DNA from: Hahella sp.
Lineage (GTDB): Bacteria > Pseudomonadota > Gammaproteobacteria > Pseudomonadales > Oleiphilaceae
Length of the DNA: 59,985 nt
Assembly (NCBI GenBank): GCA_028280065.1
Contig: JANQMN010000039.1
Coordinates: forward strand, 1 to 59,985
Direction of reading: 5' to 3'
Positions 9,830 to 18,543 of this stretch are shown piece by piece. The notes under the pieces were generated by a model. The model was not told where the DNA came from, made no database searches, and saw only the letters and a program-made list of their open reading frames with translations. Each line of letters starts with the position of its first letter. The stretch's first letter is position 1. Made by a program: the position numbers and the translations under genes.

Positions 9830-11371
9830 GTGAAAGTACGTGCTCAAATTGGAATGGTCCTGAACCTCGATAAGTGTATCGGTTGTCATACCTGTTCGGT
9901 GACCTGTAAGAATGTTTGGACATCCCGCGAAGGGATGGAATATGCCTGGTTTAACAATGTCGAAACCAAACCCGGTATCGGCTACCCGAAAGAATGGGAA
10001 AACCAGGACAAGTGGCGTGGCGGCTGGGAACGTGTCGGCAACGGCTCGGGCAAGCTGCGTCCCAAGATCGGCGGAAAACTGCGGGTGTTGGCAAATATCT
10101 TCGCCAATCCCGATTTGCCGCTGATTGACGATTATTATGAACCCTTCGATTACGACTATCAGTATTTGCATAATGCGCCGGATAAGAAGCACCAGCCGAC
10201 TGCCAGGCCACGTTCGCTGATCTCCGGCCAGCGCATGGAAAAAATCGAATGGGGTCCCAACTGGGAAGAAATTCTCGGCACCGAGTTCGAAAAGCGCCGC
10301 AAGGATAAGAACTTCGATCAGGTACAGGCAGACATGTATGGCGAGTTTGAAAAGACCTTCATGATGTATGTGCCGCGGCTTTGCGAGCATTGCCTTAATC
10401 CGGCCTGTGTCGCTTCCTGCCCAAGCGGCGCGATTTATAAGCGGGAAGAGGACGGCATCGTCCTGATCGACCAGGATAAATGCCGTGGCTGGCGGATGTG
10501 CGTTTCCGGATGTCCCTACAAGAAGATCTATTACAACTGGAAAACCGGTAAATCAGAGAAGTGTATCTTCTGTTATCCGCGCATTGAATCCGGCCAGCCG
10601 ACGATATGTTCGGAAACCTGTGTCGGCCGTATCCGCTATCTAGGTGTGTTGCTTTATGACGCAGACAAGATCGAAGATGCTGCCGCGAAATCGAATAAGC
10701 AGGATTTGTATCAGGCCCAATGCGATATTTTCCTCGATCCCAATGATCCGCAAGTGCGGGCGGCTGCGCGGAAAGAGGGAATTCCCGAAGCCTGGCTGGA
10801 GTCCGCTAAGCACTCACCGGTTTATAAAATGGCCATCGATTGGCAGGTCGCGTTGCCGTTGCATCCGGAATACCGCACCCTTCCGATGGTTTGGTATGTG
10901 CCACCGTTAAGCCCCATTCAAAATGCCGTCGAACAAGGACAGGTCGGCATGAACGGCGAAATTCCGGATCTGCAAAGCCTACGGATTCCGTTGCGTTATT
11001 TGGCCAATATGTTGACTGCTGGGGATGAAAAGCCTGTGGTTCGGGCATTGGAGCGTATGATTGCCATGCGCGCCTATCAGCGTGCCAAGCATGTGGATAA
11101 TACGGAAGACTTGGCCGTTCTCGAACAGGTTGGCCTGAGCAAGCGCCGGGTGGAAGAGATGTATCGGATCATGGCCCTTGCCAACTATGAAGACCGGTTC
11201 GTCATCCCGACTTCCCACCGCGCTTACGCTGAAAATGCCTATGACATGAAGAGTGGTTGTGGCTTCAGCTTTGGTAACGGTTGCGCCACCGGTGATAGCG
11301 GAACCAACTTGTTCGGGGGCAAGCAACAGGTCGTCCGGCAGGTGATTCCCGTATCGCAGGAGGAGCAGTAA
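9830..11371 (+). CDS. narH: Respiratory nitrate reductase beta subunit NarH
   Basis: Iron-sulfur electron-transfer subunit of 513 aa, carrying electrons from the NarI hemes to NarG. Four Cys clusters are visible: CIGCHTCSVTC (from residue 16), CEHCLNPACVASC, CRGWRMCVSGC and CIFCYPRI...CSETC. Trp in place of the second Cys in CRGW is the signature of the [3Fe-4S] cluster of NarH. The gene begins with GTG 20 bp after narG, preceded by a strong GAGGAGGG site (9815-9822), and its stop overlaps the narJ start by one base (TAATG). Length and motifs match the E. coli family, so the function is secure. Confidence 0.97.
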   Translation: MKVRAQIGMVLNLDKCIGCHTCSVTCKNVWTSREGMEYAWFNNVETKPGIGYPKEWENQDKWRGGWERVGNGSGKLRPKIGGKLRVLANIFANPDLPLIDDYYEPFDYDYQYLHNAPDKKHQPTARPRSLISGQRMEKIEWGPNWEEILGTEFEKRRKDKNFDQVQADMYGEFEKTFMMYVPRLCEHCLNPACVASCPSGAIYKREEDGIVLIDQDKCRGWRMCVSGCPYKKIYYNWKTGKSEKCIFCYPRIESGQPTICSETCVGRIRYLGVLLYDADKIEDAAAKSNKQDLYQAQCDIFLDPNDPQVRAAARKEGIPEAWLESAKHSPVYKMAIDWQVALPLHPEYRTLPMVWYVPPLSPIQNAVEQGQVGMNGEIPDLQSLRIPLRYLANMLTAGDEKPVVRALERMIAMRAYQRAKHVDNTEDLAVLEQVGLSKRRVEEMYRIMALANYEDRFVIPTSHRAYAENAYDMKSGCGFSFGNGCATGDSGTNLFGGKQQVVRQVIPVSQEEQ

Positions 11372-12123
11372 TGGTTGAGTTAAAATTACTTTCTCGACTG
11401 TTGGATTATCCTACGGAAACGCTATTTGAGAGCCTGCCTGAAGTCATCGATTTGTTACAACAGAATGACCTACCGGAAACCGCTAAGGCTGCAATCATCC
11501 GGTTTGTTGAAACGCGGCGGCGAAGGCCGTTATTGGATTGGCAAAGTGACTATGATGGTTTGTTCGAAAGAGGCCGTGCGGTATCCCTGCACTTATTCGA
11601 ACACATCCACGGAGAGTCCAGGGATCGTGGCCAGGCGATGATCAACCTGCTTGCTCAGTATCGTCAGGCAGGATTGGAATTGCATTCCCGTGAACTTCCG
11701 GATTACCTGCCCTTGTATTTGGAGTTTGTTGCCACCCAAGGAGCGAATATACAAGGCTGGCTGCAGGATATCAGTCATGTGCTGGCATTGCTGCAAACAC
11801 GACTGGAAGAGCGTGGAAGTGACTATTCCATGCTCGCCGCCGCCTTGATCAGCATCGCCGGTATTCAGGTCGATTACGATCCATTGCGGGAACAAGTTGC
11901 CAAGGAAGCGCCGGACCATACGCCTGAAGCCTTGGACAAAATCTGGGAAGAAGAAGCGGTTCGATTTACCGGTCAGGATGCAATGCAAGGCTGCGAATCC
12001 GGCCAGTTTCGCCCGCAGCCCGGACAACGCCGCGATGACGTCACCCACGTAAATCTAATGGAGGCGTCTTCATACTCTTCAACCAGGGCAGACAGCACTG
12101 TCGCCGCAGGAGGACAATCATGA
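11371..12123 (+). CDS. narJ: Nitrate reductase assembly chaperone NarJ
   Basis: Cytoplasmic chaperone of the NarJ/TorD family, 250 aa. It is needed for molybdenum cofactor insertion into NarG and membrane docking of NarGH, and is not part of the final enzyme. The conserved N-terminus (LLSRLLDYPTE), an all-helical character and an acidic central part (LFEHIHGESRDRGQAM) fit the family. The last 40 or so residues are low in complexity and poorly conserved. It overlaps narH by one base and narI by four (ATGA), indicating translational coupling. The ribosome site AGGAGG sits inside the narH 3' end. Confidence 0.95.
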   Translation: MVELKLLSRLLDYPTETLFESLPEVIDLLQQNDLPETAKAAIIRFVETRRRRPLLDWQSDYDGLFERGRAVSLHLFEHIHGESRDRGQAMINLLAQYRQAGLELHSRELPDYLPLYLEFVATQGANIQGWLQDISHVLALLQTRLEERGSDYSMLAAALISIAGIQVDYDPLREQVAKEAPDHTPEALDKIWEEEAVRFTGQDAMQGCESGQFRPQPGQRRDDVTHVNLMEASSYSSTRADSTVAAGGQS

Positions 12124-12809
12124 GCTATCTCAACACTCTCTTATTTGCCGTTTATCCTTATATGGCGATAGCGGTTTTCCTGGTCGGTAGCCTGATTCGC
12201 TATGACCGTGATCAATACACTTGGAAGACCTCTTCCAGCGAGATTTTTGAAAAAGAACAGCTCCGTATAGGCAGTATTCTTTTTCACATCGGCGTGATCG
12301 CAATATTGCTGGGTCATTTTGTCGGGTTGTTAACTCCCCATGAGGTATGGCATGCGTTAGGGGTAAGCGCCAGTTTCAAACAGAAAGTCGCCATGGGCAT
12401 GGGAGGTTTGTTTGGAATCGTCTGTTTTGTCGGGCTGACTATCCTGATTAAACGCCGGTTGACGCATCCCAGAGTGCGAGCCAATTCCAGCAAGATGGAT
12501 ATTGCCATATTGCTGTTACTCTATGCGCAATTGATTCTTGGACTGATCAGTATCTTTGTCTCCATGGGTCACATGGATGGCGTGGAGATGTTGAAAATGA
12601 TGACCTGGGCACAATCCATTGTCACCTTGAATGCCGGTCAGGCGGCAGCTTCCATTAGCGATGTCCATATCATTTTTAAGCTGCATATTTTCCTGGGAAT
12701 GACCTTGTTCCTGTTGTTTCCATTTAGCCGGTTGGTACATATCTGGAGCGTTCCGGTGAAATACGTCACCCGAAACTACCAGGTTGTGCGTGCAGCCGTG
12801 AATAGATAA
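12120..12809 (+). CDS. narI: Respiratory nitrate reductase gamma subunit NarI (cytochrome b)
   Basis: Membrane anchor and quinol oxidase subunit, 229 aa with five predicted transmembrane helices. The heme-ligand histidines are conserved: His56 and His66 (FHIGVIAILLGHF) in the first half, His189 (KLHIFLGMTLF) and His207 (LVHIWSVP) in the second. It takes electrons from quinol at the periplasmic side and passes them through two b hemes to NarH, conserving energy as proton-motive force. The start overlaps the narJ stop (ATGA) with AGGAGG upstream. The ppiC-like gene follows 35 bp later. Confidence 0.97.
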   Translation: MSYLNTLLFAVYPYMAIAVFLVGSLIRYDRDQYTWKTSSSEIFEKEQLRIGSILFHIGVIAILLGHFVGLLTPHEVWHALGVSASFKQKVAMGMGGLFGIVCFVGLTILIKRRLTHPRVRANSSKMDIAILLLLYAQLILGLISIFVSMGHMDGVEMLKMMTWAQSIVTLNAGQAAASISDVHIIFKLHIFLGMTLFLLFPFSRLVHIWSVPVKYVTRNYQVVRAAVNR

Positions 12810-12844
12810 CAAAGAAAAAAGTGAGAGAACCGGAGGTACGGAAG

Positions 12845-13609
12845 ATGGAAGCGATTGTAGTTAACGGCGAGCGGATCGAGCCTGAAACCATTTACCGGGA
12901 AATGCAGTACTTTCCGGCCGACCAGGCAGAAGATGCGCTGCACCAAGCCACCCGTTCTCTCATTATCCAAAAGTTACTGGCGGGGGAAGTTAAAAAGCAG
13001 GATCTCGAAGATGATAATCACAGCGCCGAACAGCAGGTGGAAAATCTGCTCGAGCAGAAGGTCTACAAACAGCTCGCAGAGCCCTCAGAGGATGAATGTC
13101 TGCGCTTTTACAAGAGCCAAACGGATCGGTTTTCAAGTTCTTCTCTAGTGGAGGCGAGGCATATTTTACTGGCCGTTGCACCGGAAGATGCGAAGGGGCG
13201 CGTCGCAAAAGTTGCCGAAGCAAAGGCGCTGATATCCCGATTGGAAGAACAACCGGAGCAATTTGTCTATCTGGCGACGAAGTTTTCTGATTGCCCTTCA
13301 AAATCCACCGGCGGCGCATTAGGGCAAATACAGAAAGGCCAGACCGTCCCGGAGTTTGAACACATTTTGTTACAGTCGCCGGAAGGCTTGATTACCGCCC
13401 CAATCGAAAGCCGCTATGGGGTCCATGTTGTCGAGGTAATCAAATTGATTCCGGGCCGAACGCTACCATTCGAACAGGTCCACGACAAAATTAATACCTA
13501 TTTGACGGAGCAGCAGGAAAGGCATGCAATTTCCGATTATTTGCATCGCCTGGTCGATGCCGCTGAAATCGAAGCCTTCGATATGGAGTTAGTACCGCTT
13601 GTCCAGTAA
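12845..13609 (+). CDS. Parvulin-type peptidyl-prolyl isomerase of the nar operon (PpiC/NifM-like)
   Basis: A 254-aa protein with an N-terminal helical segment and a parvulin PPIase domain at about 95-195 (ARHILLAV...FVYLATKFSDCPS...GGALGQI...FE...GLITAPIESRYGVHVVEV). There is no signal peptide, so it should be cytoplasmic, like NifM. A PpiC-type gene directly after narI is also found in Pseudomonas nar operons, where a role in nitrate reductase maturation is assumed but little studied. The start at 12845 is chosen because CGGAGGT lies seven bases upstream; the in-frame GTG at 12821 has no ribosome site. Probably the last gene of the nar transcript. Confidence 0.88.
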   Translation: MEAIVVNGERIEPETIYREMQYFPADQAEDALHQATRSLIIQKLLAGEVKKQDLEDDNHSAEQQVENLLEQKVYKQLAEPSEDECLRFYKSQTDRFSSSSLVEARHILLAVAPEDAKGRVAKVAEAKALISRLEEQPEQFVYLATKFSDCPSKSTGGALGQIQKGQTVPEFEHILLQSPEGLITAPIESRYGVHVVEVIKLIPGRTLPFEQVHDKINTYLTEQQERHAISDYLHRLVDAAEIEAFDMELVPLVQ

Positions 13610-13832
13610 CTAAAGCCCTTCACAAGCATCTGCGCCGGTGTCGTACTATTCCAAATTTAAAGATGCTATCGCAGCCATGAGATCGGAAGGGATTACTATT
13701 TAAAAAACAAACACCTCTAAAGAAGACTAAACCTGGTTTAACCTGTTAACTTCAATTGCAAACCGGATAATTGAAATCAACGTATATTGAGGATCTTCCG
13801 CTTCGTGCTGATTTAGTCGGTAAATCCTAATA

Positions 13833-14267
13833 ATGTACACTCTTGCTTATATGAGTAAGACACTTTTTGACTTTACACCTGTGACATTGCAGCTGCTTCT
13901 CGATGTCAGCAAGCGAAACAATTCTGCGAGAGGGCTTACGGGGATACTCTTATACGATGGTGCCAATCGTTTTGTCCAGGTGCTGGAAGGACAACTTAAT
14001 GTCATCCAAGACACTTTTCGGGCAATCTGCCGGGATGAACGCCATTTTGATGTGGAGCTATTGTTTGTTGATCCACTTAACGAACGGAGGTTCCCTGATT
14101 GGAGCATGGGATTGGCGAATGAAGCAGACCTAAGCTTTCAAGGTCCCGAAAAATTCAATCAATTTGTTAACATGCCAGATAAGCATGAATTTTTTCTCAC
14201 AAACCAACAACATATCGGGCAGTTTATAACATATCTGCGTGTCACAAATGTTGTTTGCATCGATTAA
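13833..14267 (+). CDS. BLUF-domain blue-light sensor protein
   Basis: A single-domain protein of 144 aa. Residues 3-95 form a BLUF domain: the flavin-contacting Tyr6 (TLAYMS), Asn30 (RNNSARGLTGILLY), Gln49 (FVQVLEG) and a Trp near 91 (FPDWSMG) are all present, so FAD binding and the blue-light hydrogen-bond switch should be intact. The C-terminal 45 residues are short and predicted helical, with no effector domain, so it must signal through a partner. It lies between the nar operon and an Aer-type taxis receptor, separated from each by about 200 bp. A link to light-dependent motility or biofilm control is possible but inferred. Confidence 0.9.
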   Translation: MYTLAYMSKTLFDFTPVTLQLLLDVSKRNNSARGLTGILLYDGANRFVQVLEGQLNVIQDTFRAICRDERHFDVELLFVDPLNERRFPDWSMGLANEADLSFQGPEKFNQFVNMPDKHEFFLTNQQHIGQFITYLRVTNVVCID

Positions 14268-14462
14268 GTGGTCAATAGGGTGATTGAAGCTTGATCATTG
14301 TTTGAAGGTATACAGTCCTTCGGTGTAAGTCGCTAGTCTTAAAACGCCATTTTATAATGACCACTTTGAAAACGATGCCAATACTTACTGGAATTATGTA
14401 AGTTAACCACTATGATCTAATTTTGATCAACATATTTCTACTTGTCTGTAGCCGGGGGCATC

Positions 14463-16040
14463 ATGCGCAAGAACTTTCCCGTTACGCAACGTGAGAATAA
14501 CTATCCGAGCAGTTATCGCTTAATTTCCACGACAACACCTAAGGGCGTGATTACGTATGCCAACGATCAGTTTTGCGAAGTTGCTGGTTTTTCTAAGGAA
14601 GAACTCCGAGGACAGGCGCATAACCTGGTTCGTCATCCGGATATGCCACCAGAGGCTTTTGCCGACATGTGGACCACTCTTCAACGTAATCAGTCCTGGA
14701 TGGGTATCGTCAAAAACCGTTGTGCCAATGGAGACCACTATTGGGTCGACGCCTATGTGACACCGATTCTGGAGGCCGGCGAGATAAAGGAAATTCAATC
14801 AGTACGAATAAATGCTGACAAGGACACCAAGGAACATGCAGAAGCCTTCTACCAAAAAATCCAGCAAGGCAAATTGCCCTGGCTCTCTCGCTTTGCTTTC
14901 CCCTCGTTAGTAAAGCAAGCCACCATATTGGTAGTAGTGATGTTGATATTAATTTTGATTGGATGGGTGGATGTATTACCAGTTGCATGGTTTTTTCCAT
15001 GCCTTTTCCTTGCCGCCAGTCTTCTTGGCTTTTGGACAATTTTTCAGGCGAATCGGATCACGCGGATCGCTGCCGTATCGCGTGATTCTGTCAATAGTCC
15101 TCTCGGTCAATACACGTACTTTGGCGTCGTAGACGATATCAGTCAGATCCAAACCACCCTCAAGATGAAAGAGGCTGAGATTGGTGCAGTATCGAGCCGG
15201 ATGCTAGATACCAGTCAAACCATCTTCGAGAACTTGCAGCATTCCTTGAATATAGGTGAGGAGACTAGCGATCAACTCACCAAGCAGCAACAAGAAACTG
15301 ATCTCTCGGCCACGGCAACAACAGAAATGTCCGCCACCATTCAAGAAGTTTCTCAGAATACTAATGGAGTTTCCGAATCCGCGCAGTCTGCTTTGTCCTG
15401 CACCCAAGATGGACAAGGTTGTCTGGATGTCTCCGTGAAATCAACTTCCCAGCTCGCAGAGGAACTACAGCAGACAATGAAGGATATGCGTGACTTAGAT
15501 ACAAAAAGCCGTGAAATTGCCAAGGTAATGGAAGTGATCGGCGATATAGCGGAACAAACCAACTTACTTGCTCTGAATGCCGCCATTGAGGCAGCGCGTG
15601 CTGGGCAGCAAGGACGCGGCTTTGCAGTGGTCGCCGATGAAGTGCGGAATCTTGCCAAGCGCACCCAAGATTCGACAACAGAAATTCAAACAATGATTAA
15701 TGACATTCAGCAGGGTGTTGTAAAATCCGTGGGTAGTATCAAGGATGCAGAGTCCTTGTCAGTAAAATGTGTAGAGCAAAATGAAGATGTCCGTACTTCG
15801 TTCAATGAAATTCGTCGTCGAATAGAAGAAATATCAGGTTTAACTCTCCAGGTCGCCACAGCGATTGAAGAACAATCCTCCGTTTCTGAAAGTATTTCTG
15901 AAAACGTCAATCTTATTAGTCAAATTGCCAGCGACGCTGATGTTAAAGGCAAGCAATTAGTGGATAACAATCTAGCATTGAAAGCACAATTGGAGGATGC
16001 TTTGCGATTGATTAGTAAATTTGCTGCCGTTGATTCCTAA
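14463..16040 (+). CDS. aer: Aer-type aerotaxis/energy-taxis receptor (PAS-MCP)
   Basis: A 525-aa chemoreceptor. The N-terminal PAS domain (about 15-110) closely follows E. coli Aer: HNLVRHPDMP, FADMWTTL, GIVKNR, NGDHYWV. It should bind FAD and report the redox state of the respiratory chain. A hydrophobic hairpin at about 150-190 anchors it with both ends in the cytoplasm. The C-terminal part is a cytoplasmic signalling coiled coil with the hairpin tip [18 protein letters not shown] that contacts CheA/CheW. The ATG at 14463 gives the Aer-like start MRKNFPVTQRE; an upstream in-frame start adds seven unconserved residues. Its place beside narGHJI suggests a role in moving towards usable electron acceptors. 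Confidence 0.9.
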   Translation: MRKNFPVTQRENNYPSSYRLISTTTPKGVITYANDQFCEVAGFSKEELRGQAHNLVRHPDMPPEAFADMWTTLQRNQSWMGIVKNRCANGDHYWVDAYVTPILEAGEIKEIQSVRINADKDTKEHAEAFYQKIQQGKLPWLSRFAFPSLVKQATILVVVMLILILIGWVDVLPVAWFFPCLFLAASLLGFWTIFQANRITRIAAVSRDSVNSPLGQYTYFGVVDDISQIQTTLKMKEAEIGAVSSRMLDTSQTIFENLQHSLNIGEETSDQLTKQQQETDLSATATTEMSATIQEVSQNTNGVSESAQSALSCTQDGQGCLDVSVKSTSQLAEELQQTMKDMRDLDTKSREIAKVMEVIGDIAEQTNLLALNAAIEAARAGQQGRGFAVVADEVRNLAKRTQDSTTEIQTMINDIQQGVVKSVGSIKDAESLSVKCVEQNEDVRTSFNEIRRRIEEISGLTLQVATAIEEQSSVSESISENVNLISQIASDADVKGKQLVDNNLALKAQLEDALRLISKFAAVDS

Positions 16041-16415
16041 CCTATTTCAGCCTATAGCATAGCAAGGATTGAGTTATGCATTATCTGCTCGACAGATAGG
16101 ATATTGTTTTGAATGTAAGCTGGGGAGCATTGAGGATTATATTCGTGCTTTGTTTCAGGAAATATGTTTCCAGGGAGCAAAAAACAGAGCGTCTTGACCG
16201 ACCTATGCACCAGAATGGACTATTCATAACTTACACCGCACTAATCCTGATCAAATCGGCATTCGATTCCAATTGCCGGTCAAACCAGGAAATCGAAACA
16301 GAAGCTCATTCTCATCCCATATTCTTTGGAAAGCGTACTATCTTTACTGAACAGGCGCACAATTTGCTGTGGAAGATACTGAAAGTTGTTAATGAGGCGA
16401 GGGTGTCATCAGGCC
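16041..16415. other. Intergenic region with no convincing gene
   Basis: An open frame of 106 codons (16109-16429) exists but has no ribosome site, mixed composition and no family resemblance I can see. I regard it as non-coding or decayed. Confidence 0.4.
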
Positions 16416-16532
16416 ATGTACTCCGATAACGAAGACGAGAATCAACGGATAATCAAAGGACTTGTAAAGCTTTACGTTAATATCGCCGGTTTGGGAATTG
16501 TTCTCGCGACATTCTGTTTATCGGCGGCGTAA
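16416..16532 (+). CDS. Possible small single-helix membrane protein, 38 aa
   Basis: ATG at 16416 opens a 38-codon frame with an acidic N-terminus (MYSDNEDENQRIIKG) and a hydrophobic segment at about 17-36 (YVNIAGLGIVLATFCLS), ending 20 bp before the 3' end of the convergent moaA. A GAGGCGAGGG stretch lies about 13 bp upstream, rather far for a ribosome site. I know no family for it. It may be a real small membrane protein or chance. Confidence 0.3.
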   Translation: MYSDNEDENQRIIKGLVKLYVNIAGLGIVLATFCLSAA

Positions 16533-16552
16533 GCATCCGGTATCTTTTCCGT

Positions 16553-17545
16553 CTAGCCACCCAGCATGGCGAGGTTTTCGGCGGCTCCTGTATACCCTTG
16601 GTGCAGATAGTGGGTGGCGTGTTTCTTCTCCAGTAGCAAACGCGTTTTTCCGATTATACCGACTACGTCCCGTGAACGAGCGAGGGCTCTTATATCAAGG
16701 CCTTCTTCAGCGAACAGGCACAGATGCAGCTTCCCCTGGGAAGATATCCTCAGACGATTACAACTGGCGCAAAATTCGGGGCCGTAGGGCATGATCAAGC
16801 CGATACGGCCGAGATAGTCTCGGTGTCGGTACTCCAATGCCGGGCCTGCCAAATGGCCGCGATTAACGATTTCCCAAAGATTGTTTTGCAAATATTGTTG
16901 CAGGATAGATCCTGACAGACCATTGTCTTTGAAGAAAACCTGGTTGTTTCCGGTTTGCATCAGTTCAATGAATCTTGCGCTCATATTCCTGTTTCTGACA
17001 AATTCCAGAAACGATTCAAACTGATCCAGATTAAAACACCGCAGCAACACCGCATTGGTTTTTACTCTCATGCCGTTGATTGCCATTGCTTTTTCCAAAC
17101 CCTCCATGATCCGGTCAAAATAAGGCATTCCGGTGATCGCTTTGAATTGGTCCCGATTCAGACTATCCAGACTTAGATTGAGGGCAGACAATCCGGCGTT
17201 GTGCCATTGGTGAACATTCTTTGTTAGGTTGTAACCGTTAGTGGTCAAGGCCACTTCTTCGATGCCGGGCGTATTGGCACAGATTTCGATAATTTGCAAA
17301 AGGTCTGAACGAATCGCCGGCTCGCCGCCGGTTAAACGAATCTTACGGGTTCCCATTGCCGCGAACGCCGTCACCAGAGTTTGAATCTCCGGTAGGGTTA
17401 GAGGCAGTTGCGTCGATGTTTTTCCGCCTTTTCCTTGGTAACCGTTGGGTAGGCAATAGTTGCAGCGAAAGTTGCATGCATCCGTCACCGATAACCTCAG
17501 ATAGGTGAAACGCCTGCCAAAACCGTCGCGAAGATCAATAGACAT
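16553..17545 (-). CDS. moaA: GTP 3',8-cyclase MoaA (molybdenum cofactor biosynthesis)
   Basis: Radical-SAM enzyme, 330 aa, that with MoaC turns GTP into cyclic pyranopterin monophosphate, the first step of molybdopterin synthesis. The SAM cluster is CNFRCNYC (Cys24, Cys28, Cys31). LTGGEP binds SAM. The second substrate-binding [4Fe-4S] cluster is CASCNRLRISSQGKLHLC. The essential C-terminal Gly-Gly is present (MLGG). The start at 17545 gives MSIDLRDGFGRRFTYLRLSVT; the open frame extends 27 codons upstream without conservation. It probably supplies cofactor for NarG: it is close to nar, as in Pseudomonas, and has a NarL-type site upstream. Other moa/moe genes are not in the window. Confidence 0.95.
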   Translation of the reverse strand: MSIDLRDGFGRRFTYLRLSVTDACNFRCNYCLPNGYQGKGGKTSTQLPLTLPEIQTLVTAFAAMGTRKIRLTGGEPAIRSDLLQIIEICANTPGIEEVALTTNGYNLTKNVHQWHNAGLSALNLSLDSLNRDQFKAITGMPYFDRIMEGLEKAMAINGMRVKTNAVLLRCFNLDQFESFLEFVRNRNMSARFIELMQTGNNQVFFKDNGLSGSILQQYLQNNLWEIVNRGHLAGPALEYRHRDYLGRIGLIMPYGPEFCASCNRLRISSQGKLHLCLFAEEGLDIRALARSRDVVGIIGKTRLLLEKKHATHYLHQGYTGAAENLAMLGG

Positions 17546-17658
17546 AATGATTGGCTTACCCTGGTCTACTAAGTTCAATTTTGATTGTAGTTTGATGGCA
17601 GCACCAACCAAGATGACCTTCGTCAAACCCTGGGGAGTGGTAGTCGGTTCTTTGTGGG

Positions 17659-17674
17659 TACCTATTTGGGAGTA
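17659..17674 (-). promoter_or_regulatory. NarL/NarP-type 7-2-7 site upstream of moaA
   Basis: TACCTAT-TT-GGGAGTA: the left heptamer fits TACYYMT fully and the right differs at one position. It is about 115 bp upstream of the moaA start and about 200 bp upstream of the divergent lipoprotein gene. It suggests nitrate-dependent expression of moaA together with narGHJI. Confidence 0.6.
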
Positions 17675-17870
17675 GTCTGCTGTGATTTGCCGGTATGATG
17701 CTTAGAGCTGTTTAAATGGGAAAATCCTTCTATATCTTTGTGCCCCGTTGTTTCTTTAGGAGATAGTTATCGCTAGACTCTGCTTTTTACATGCGAGTCT
17801 GCTCGGCGACCATGGCTCCCATTTATTCAATCATCTAATCGCAAATCCGGTGCAATCTCTGAAAGGAAAC

Positions 17871-18470
17871 ATGATGCGACTGTCTTACTTGAAAATAACC
17901 TTGCTGGCACTCATCCTCGCAGGTTTAACTGCCTGTTCTACACGAGGCAAAGTTGACCAATATGACGGCTCTACCGCTCAGCGATTGGTGACTTACAGTA
18001 TTAACAATTTGATGGCCAAGTTAGAGGAAAACGATTTAAGGCCATTCGCAAATAAGAAGGTCTTTTTGGAAACCCATTTCATTCAGCCATCCCCGGTGTT
18101 GGATTATGCGAATGCCCGATTGCGAATGGAACTTGAACACCGTTTTTTTATTCAATTGGTAGACAGGGTCGAGCATGCCGAAATGCTTCTTCAATTCTTC
18201 TTTACCTCACTGGGTACCGACAAGGACACCTTCGGTTTGAGTATCCCCATATTTTGGGTAGCCACTGATGGCGAAGAGGCTTATTTGGATATTTTGGCGG
18301 TGAATATGTACCACGGGGTCAGTGAAGCGTACTTCTTCTCCAAGGATTTGAATACCGGGAAAGTGGACCAGCACAACCGCGTGTTGGATCGCTCCAGAGC
18401 GGATGTATTCTCGACACCTATAATCAGCTTTCCTCTGGATGACCTGGACGAAATGTCGCTATTGGAATGA
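17871..18470 (+). CDS. Predicted lipoprotein, function unknown
   Basis: A 199-aa secreted protein. The N-terminus is a lipoprotein signal (MRLSYLKITLLALILAG, lipobox LTAC, acylated Cys at 21 counted from the second ATG at 17874). Two ATG codons in a row (17871, 17874) follow AAGGAAA at 17863-17869; either could be used. The mature part is mixed alpha/beta, contains FFIQLVDRVEHAEMLLQFFFTSLGTDKDTFGL and no enzymatic motif I recognise. It faces moaA across a shared 325-bp region and converges with the Lrp-type gene. The residue after the lipid Cys is Ser, not Asp, favouring outer-membrane sorting. Confidence 0.75.
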   Translation: MMRLSYLKITLLALILAGLTACSTRGKVDQYDGSTAQRLVTYSINNLMAKLEENDLRPFANKKVFLETHFIQPSPVLDYANARLRMELEHRFFIQLVDRVEHAEMLLQFFFTSLGTDKDTFGLSIPIFWVATDGEEAYLDILAVNMYHGVSEAYFFSKDLNTGKVDQHNRVLDRSRADVFSTPIISFPLDDLDEMSLLE

Positions 18471-18543
18471 CAGGTTAACGAACGAAAACATAAGGGCCCA
18501 CGATCGTTTCGCGCGGCAGCGGGAGTTTACGCGGTTCAACCTG

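Noticed and set aside
9722-10390. 222-codon open frame opposite the narG/narH junction
   Set aside because: It lies across two certain genes on the other strand, with no start signal or homology.
14417-14432. TTTTGATCAACATATT as an FNR box before aer
   Set aside because: TTGAT and ATCAA overlap here instead of being separated by four bases, so the spacing is wrong.
16109-16429. 106-codon open frame between aer and moaA
   Set aside because: No ribosome site, no family resemblance, and a composition unlike the neighbouring genes.
18471-18543. CAGGTT/AACCTG pairing as a terminator between the lipoprotein gene and the Lrp-type gene
   Set aside because: The loop would be about 55 nt and there is no T tract.
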